Source of the DNA: an uncultured Oscillospiraceae bacterium
Lineage (GTDB): Bacteria > Bacillota > Clostridia > Oscillospirales > Oscillospiraceae
Direction: 5' to 3'
DNA: 36,211 bases
Assembly (NCBI GenBank): GCA_934589675.1
Contig: CAKTOF010000022.1
Coordinates: 1 to 36,211 of the forward strand
Shown: positions 32,819-36,211 of the stretch, piece by piece
How positions within the stretch are numbered: position 1 is the first letter of the stretch
Layout of the letters: each line of letters opens with the position of its first letter
Notes under the pieces: model-generated
What the model was told of the DNA's origin: nothing
Database searches by the model: none
Seen by the model: only the letters and a program-made list of their open reading frames with translations
Translations under genes and position numbers: made by a program

Positions 32819-33547
32819 ATGACAAAAATCTTTACCGCCGAGGAAAAGCTCGGCCGGTGGGAGGATCAGCGTGAGATCAAGAATCTGATGGGCCGCATGT
32901 CCGCGGATTACACGCTGAAAAAAGAAGCTGACATGTTTGAAAATTACTGGTCGTGCCGGCCGGATGTCTGCCTGGGCATCAACACGGGCTACTTCAAGGG
33001 CGCGGACAACGTCCGCCGCTACTACGAAAACCAGGGCGAGCGCATCGCGCTCGAAAGCCGCCTCATCTACGAGCGCTTCCCGGATAACTTCAAGGGCAAG
33101 ACGCTCGAGGACGTCTACGGCGTCGGCATGATGACCTACCGCCCGGTCGATACGCCCGTCATCGAGCTGGCCGAGGACGGCGAGACGGCCAAGGGCATCT
33201 GGTGCACGCGCGGGTCTTACTCGCTGCTCACCGCCGGCGGCCCGCAGGGCTTCTGGGAATGGGGCTGGTTCGCGGTCGACTTTGTCCGCGAGGGCGACGC
33301 GTGGAAGATCTGGCATATGCTCTATCTGCGCGAGGTCGACCGCCCGTGCGGCTCGCCGTGGACCGGCGCGAAGAAGCAGTACGAGGAGCTGCCGGAGTTT
33401 GCGGAGATGAAGGATTTTCGCTACGCCGAGCCGGACGTGCCCTGCACGCTGCGCGAAGAGTACAGCGCCGAGCGCCCGTTCGCGCCGTCGCCGCGCCTGC
33501 CGGAGCCGTACACCACGTTTGCTGAGACGTTCAGCTATGGCATTTAA
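32819..33547 (+). CDS. SnoaL/NTF2-like protein, class 1 (operon B, B1)
   Basis: A 242-residue paralogue of A1. The shared landmarks are the RREIKNLMGRMSADYTLKKE-like first helix, VCLGINTGYFKGADNVRRYY (12 of 20 identical to A1), YGVGMMTYRPVDTPVIELAEDG (Arg at the class 2/3 His position) and WKIWHMLYLREVD. The tail is PEPYTTFAETFSY. The frame is open to a GTG at 32705, but the ATG at 32819 has AAGGAG eight bases upstream and aligns with A1, so it is used. B2 follows after 12 bases. Its function is unknown; it is likely a subunit or enzyme of the same pathway as A1. Confidence 0.82.
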   Translation: MTKIFTAEEKLGRWEDQREIKNLMGRMSADYTLKKEADMFENYWSCRPDVCLGINTGYFKGADNVRRYYENQGERIALESRLIYERFPDNFKGKTLEDVYGVGMMTYRPVDTPVIELAEDGETAKGIWCTRGSYSLLTAGGPQGFWEWGWFAVDFVREGDAWKIWHMLYLREVDRPCGSPWTGAKKQYEELPEFAEMKDFRYAEPDVPCTLREEYSAERPFAPSPRLPEPYTTFAETFSYGI

Positions 33548-33559
33548 GGAGGCTGCGAG

Positions 33560-34330
33560 ATGAAAGTGAATGTTCCCTACACGAACGACGAGCGCGTGGA
33601 GCGCCTCTGGGACAAGGAAAAAGTCGTCCAGACCATGAACCGCCACGCCTTCTATCTGTCCAACGAAATGCGCCGCGAGGCCGTCAACGACCTCTGGGTG
33701 CAGGATGAAAACTACAAAAAGACGGCGTCGCTCGCCTACAACACCGGCTACTTCGTCGGCATGGAGGAGGTCATCCGCCAACTCGTCGTCTTCCGCGACG
33801 AGCAGCGCTACGCGCGCCTGAAGCCGTACTGTGAGGCCGACCCGACCATTGCCTACAGCCGCGAGAATCTCGGCCTTGGCTGCTCGGAGATGCACACGGC
33901 CACGACGCACCTTGTCTACATCGCCGACGACGGCAAGACGGCCCGCTATCTCGGCTATCGCCCGGCGTACCTGTCGACCGGCCATCCGGACGGCACGGCC
34001 AGCACATATTTTGACCTCGGCCTTGTCTTCTGCGACCTTGTCAAGGAGGGCGAGAGCTGGAAGATCTGGCACCTCGTGCTCGAGCATGACCACACGATCG
34101 AGGCCGGCCACAACTATGCCGACACGCCGGTGAAGCTCGCCCCGGGCGCAGACCCGCTCGAGGCCGACTTCGGTGACCCGACCGTCAAGCACACGGTCTA
34201 CAACCCGTTCTTCGGCTGGGAGTATCTGTATCAGGATATGCCGCGCCCGTACGCGGCGTACAACGACAAGGAAAGCTACGGCCCGCTGGGCGACCTCGGG
34301 AAGCCCTACTATGACCGCGAGCGCCGCTGA
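33560..34330 (+). CDS. SnoaL/NTF2-like protein, class 2 (operon B, B2)
   Basis: A 256-residue paralogue of A2. It keeps VERLWDKEKVVQTMNRHAFY, NDLWVQ, FVGMEE, EMHTATTHLVYIADDG with the putative active-site His, and WKIWHLVLEHDHT. The tail is PRPYAAYNDKESYGP; the Thr of the shared signature is Ala here. AAGGAGG lies seven bases before the ATG. A segment of the DUF/SnoaL fold after residue 195 (DPLEADFGDPTVKHTVYNPF) parallels A2. Its role is inferred from context only. Confidence 0.82.
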   Translation: MKVNVPYTNDERVERLWDKEKVVQTMNRHAFYLSNEMRREAVNDLWVQDENYKKTASLAYNTGYFVGMEEVIRQLVVFRDEQRYARLKPYCEADPTIAYSRENLGLGCSEMHTATTHLVYIADDGKTARYLGYRPAYLSTGHPDGTASTYFDLGLVFCDLVKEGESWKIWHLVLEHDHTIEAGHNYADTPVKLAPGADPLEADFGDPTVKHTVYNPFFGWEYLYQDMPRPYAAYNDKESYGPLGDLGKPYYDRERR

Positions 34331-34348
34331 GGAAGGGAGGAGCGACAC

Positions 34349-35194
34349 ATGAAAAAGGATCTGACATTTGAACAGCGCCTGCACAACGCCGAGGCCAGCC
34401 AGACCGTTGAGGAATTCAAGGCCCGCCACGCGTATATGCACGGCATCAGCTACTCCCGCGAGGAGTGGGATTTTCTGTGGTACGACTCGGTCAACACGAC
34501 CTGGGCGCACCAGTTCGGCCGGATGTGCGGCTTTGAGGAGGTCTATCTCAACTCCGTCGGCCACACGGACGGCATGGCCATGCGCTCCATGATGGAGATG
34601 ACGAAGAATTTCCCGGAGTATCAGGGCCACGACATCCGCTCGACCGGCTCATCCGGCGTGCATGTGCTCGCCTCGGACGTCATCGAGGTCGCCGACGACG
34701 GCATGAGCGCCCGCTCGTTCTACTTAACGCCCGGCACGCTGACCGGCCCCATCGGCTTTGACGGCCAGCACCGCGGCGGCGTCTGGCTGTGGGAGCGCTA
34801 CGGCTCGGACTTCGCGTTCGTGAACGGCGAGTGGAAATGGTTCCACGAGCAGGTCTGCCCGGACATCGCGGGCGACTATGACGTCGGCAACTGGGCGCGC
34901 AACCGCTACCTCGACTTCATCGAGAACGACTGCACCGTCGGCGAGCTCGGCGGCCGCCCGGCGCAGCTGACCGAGCCGGGGATGCTCCACGCGGACTACA
35001 CCGTCGTCCAGACCGTGCAGGACACCGTCCCGGCTCCGAAGCCGTACCGCACCATGGACAACGACAACACCTATTCGCCCGGCCGCTGGGATCCGACCTG
35101 CAAGGTGACGGTCAAGGCCGAGAAAAAGGCCGTGGCGGACCATGAGGCGCACAACGCCGCAAACCCGTTCGGCAAGATCCGCCGCGATACTTAA
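34349..35194 (+). CDS. SnoaL/NTF2-like protein, class 3 (operon B, B3)
   Basis: A 281-residue paralogue of A3. It has FEQRLHNAEASQTVEEFKAR, SREEWDFLW, HQFGRMCGF, HDIRSTGSSGVHVLASDVIE with the aligned His, then HRGGVWLWERYGSDFAFV and WKWFHEQVCPD (30 of 32 identical to A3). The tail is PKPYRTMDNDNTYSPGR. Class 3 is far more conserved between A and B than classes 1 and 2, which hints at a shared catalytic or structural role. GGGAGG precedes the ATG. A terminator follows at 35286. Confidence 0.82.
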   Translation: MKKDLTFEQRLHNAEASQTVEEFKARHAYMHGISYSREEWDFLWYDSVNTTWAHQFGRMCGFEEVYLNSVGHTDGMAMRSMMEMTKNFPEYQGHDIRSTGSSGVHVLASDVIEVADDGMSARSFYLTPGTLTGPIGFDGQHRGGVWLWERYGSDFAFVNGEWKWFHEQVCPDIAGDYDVGNWARNRYLDFIENDCTVGELGGRPAQLTEPGMLHADYTVVQTVQDTVPAPKPYRTMDNDNTYSPGRWDPTCKVTVKAEKKAVADHEAHNAANPFGKIRRDT

Positions 35195-35285
35195 ATTCCG
35201 GTGTTTCCGGCGCGCGGTTGCTCCTGCCCCCGCTTCACCCGAGGCTTGTCTGCTCATGAAATCGGCGCGCGCCGAAATAGCACAG

Positions 35286-35325
35286 CGTCCCGCATCGCAA
35301 AGGAGCGGTGCGGGACGTTTTTTTT
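35286..35325 (+). terminator. Terminator of operon B
   Basis: CGTCCCGCATCGC (35286-35298) pairs with GCGGTGCGGGACG (35305-35317, one G-U), followed by eight Ts. Confidence 0.9.
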
Positions 35326-35327
35326 GC

Positions 35328-35356
35328 GTGACAAACGGAGAAAATCGTGCTATTAT
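35328..35356 (+). promoter_or_regulatory. Promoter of the PhlG-like hydrolase gene
   Basis: GTGACA (35328-35333) and TATTAT (35351-35356), spacer 17, directly after the operon B terminator. The gene therefore has its own promoter. Confidence 0.72.
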
Positions 35357-35417
35357 TTTAGATAGAAACTCAATAATCAAGCTGCGAATAAACAGTTATA
35401 AATCGGAGGAATGAATC

Positions 35418-36203
35418 ATGGCTGAATTCCACTATGTCCCGAACGCCGGCCAGACGTACATGCCGTTTGCGGAGAACATCCACGTCCCGACGCTGCCGTT
35501 CACGCCGCTTTCCAAGCCTGAGCCTGAGTATCCGACGCCCGTCGTCCGCGCGGAGTACGCCGAAAAGGGCTACATCCTCGCCACGACCGCGCAGCATTTC
35601 CTGCCGGGCGTGAGCGCACAGATGCTCGACTGGTTCTGGGCGAATATGGAGAAGTGCTACTATCTCTGGGCGCCCGGCTCGCACAAGCGCTTTAATTGGG
35701 TCAGGCCGCCCGTGGAGTACGGCTTTACGAAGTCCGCGCATATGATCTCGGAGGTCATGGTCCCGAACGGCCCGGTCTTCGGCGGCGACGGGGTGCAGAT
35801 CAACCGCATGGATCTTGACGAATTCCCGCTGGAGGACTGCCTGGAGCACGCGATCTTGGAGTGCGTCCGCAACGACCTTGGCGAGTTTGTCGACGCGACG
35901 ATCCACATGTGGGAGGACGCGCCCGGCGGCGCGAACCACGTCGTGTGCAGCGTCGTCAATACGCGCGTGTCGGCGCCGCCGTCGTTTGTTTTTGCAAACC
36001 CCGAGGCTGCTGCGACGCCGGAGCAGAGCGCGTATCACTCCGAGTACGAGGCGTCCATGTGGCCGAAGTTCCTGCCGCAGATGTATGACCTCTGGAAGGA
36101 TCACCCCGATCCGTCCCAGAGCGTCCGCTGCGACCTCCGCGTCAGAAAGACCGCGGACGGGAAGTTCGAGTACATCGCGGAAAACGGGCCGGTAAAGGCG
36201 TAA
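35418..36203 (+). CDS. PhlG/phloretin-hydrolase-like metal-dependent C-C hydrolase
   Basis: A 261-residue protein resembling the diacetylphloroglucinol hydrolase (PhlG) and phloretin hydrolase family, which cleave the bond between a polyhydroxylated aromatic ring and an acyl group. The landmarks are the segment MLDWFWANMEKCYYLWAPGSH with H89, then H108 and E112 in KSAHMISEVMV, and H217-x3-E221 (YHSEYE), which matches the H-x3-E zinc pair of PhlG. Recognition is by pattern, not search. The length is a little under PhlG (about 290) and phloretin hydrolase (about 300). CGGAGG lies eight bases before the ATG. It ends eight bases before the window edge, so further cluster genes may follow. Confidence 0.78.
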   Translation: MAEFHYVPNAGQTYMPFAENIHVPTLPFTPLSKPEPEYPTPVVRAEYAEKGYILATTAQHFLPGVSAQMLDWFWANMEKCYYLWAPGSHKRFNWVRPPVEYGFTKSAHMISEVMVPNGPVFGGDGVQINRMDLDEFPLEDCLEHAILECVRNDLGEFVDATIHMWEDAPGGANHVVCSVVNTRVSAPPSFVFANPEAAATPEQSAYHSEYEASMWPKFLPQMYDLWKDHPDPSQSVRCDLRVRKTADGKFEYIAENGPVKA

Positions 36204-36211
36204 AATTGCGC

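Noticed and set aside
32744..34630. 628-codon open frame on minus, opposite operon B
   Set aside because: Antisense shadow. The plus frames have ribosome sites and paralogues in operon A.
27034..35194. Bile-acid 7-dehydratase (BaiE/BaiI) identity for the SnoaL-like proteins
   Set aside because: BaiE-type proteins are about 165 residues. These are 242-281 with a shared tail and come in triads, and no other bai gene except an OYE-family reductase is present.

Overview
This window looks like chromosome of a strictly anaerobic, fermentative, high-GC Bacillota, most likely an Oscillospiraceae-type gut bacterium. The genes pointing that way are an electron-bifurcating-type [FeFe] hydrogenase (HydCBA), RNase Y, a CarD-like regulator, a DUF6514-like small protein, an LtaS-like sulfatase, an S-layer-homology protein, and old-yellow-enzyme Fe-S flavoenzymes. 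The genus assignment is inference. Many genes have a clear Shine-Dalgarno sequence and near-consensus sigma-A promoters, and most transcription units end in strong hairpin terminators.

Layout. 1-4.6 kb: 5' part of rny (minus), tRNA-Leu(UAG), two small minus-strand genes (XRE regulator, DUF6514-like), an orphan LytTR response regulator and a large tandem-HTH regulator. 4.7-7.9 kb: a 1034-residue secreted SLH protein, divergent from that regulator across a palindrome-rich gap. 7.9-11.6 kb: Rrf2 regulator divergent from cysK, a rhodanese, a Cys-rich winged-helix-like protein with a TcdA-like E1 enzyme, and a zinc-ribbon protein. 11.6-15.1 kb: LtaS-like sulfatase divergent from a MATE transporter. 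15.2-19.5 kb: hydrogenase operon hydC-hydB-hydA, then carD. 20.5-26.9 kb: F-type ATP synthase operon a-c-b-(delta+alpha)-gamma-beta-epsilon, in which delta and alpha are one continuous reading frame.

27.0-36.2 kb is the least ordinary part. It is an accessory metabolic cluster with two paralogous three-gene operons (here A1-A2-A3 and B1-B2-B3) encoding NTF2/SnoaL-like proteins of 242-281 residues. Each A gene matches the B gene at the same position. Between the operons lie a LysR regulator and a divergently read 648-residue old-yellow-enzyme/Fe-S/FAD reductase. Downstream is a PhlG/phloretin-hydrolase-like metal hydrolase. All six SnoaL-like proteins share a C-terminal signature with identical spacing, which suggests heteromeric assembly or a shared substrate. 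The enzyme mix (reductase, three SnoaL-like proteins, retro-Claisen-type C-C hydrolase) suggests reductive conversion and cleavage of an aromatic or polyphenol-like compound. The substrate is not known from the sequence.

Energy metabolism (hydrogenase, proton-type ATP synthase) and the reductive pathway fit together: the flavoenzyme could act as an NAD(P)H sink and the hydrogenase can dispose of reductant as H2.
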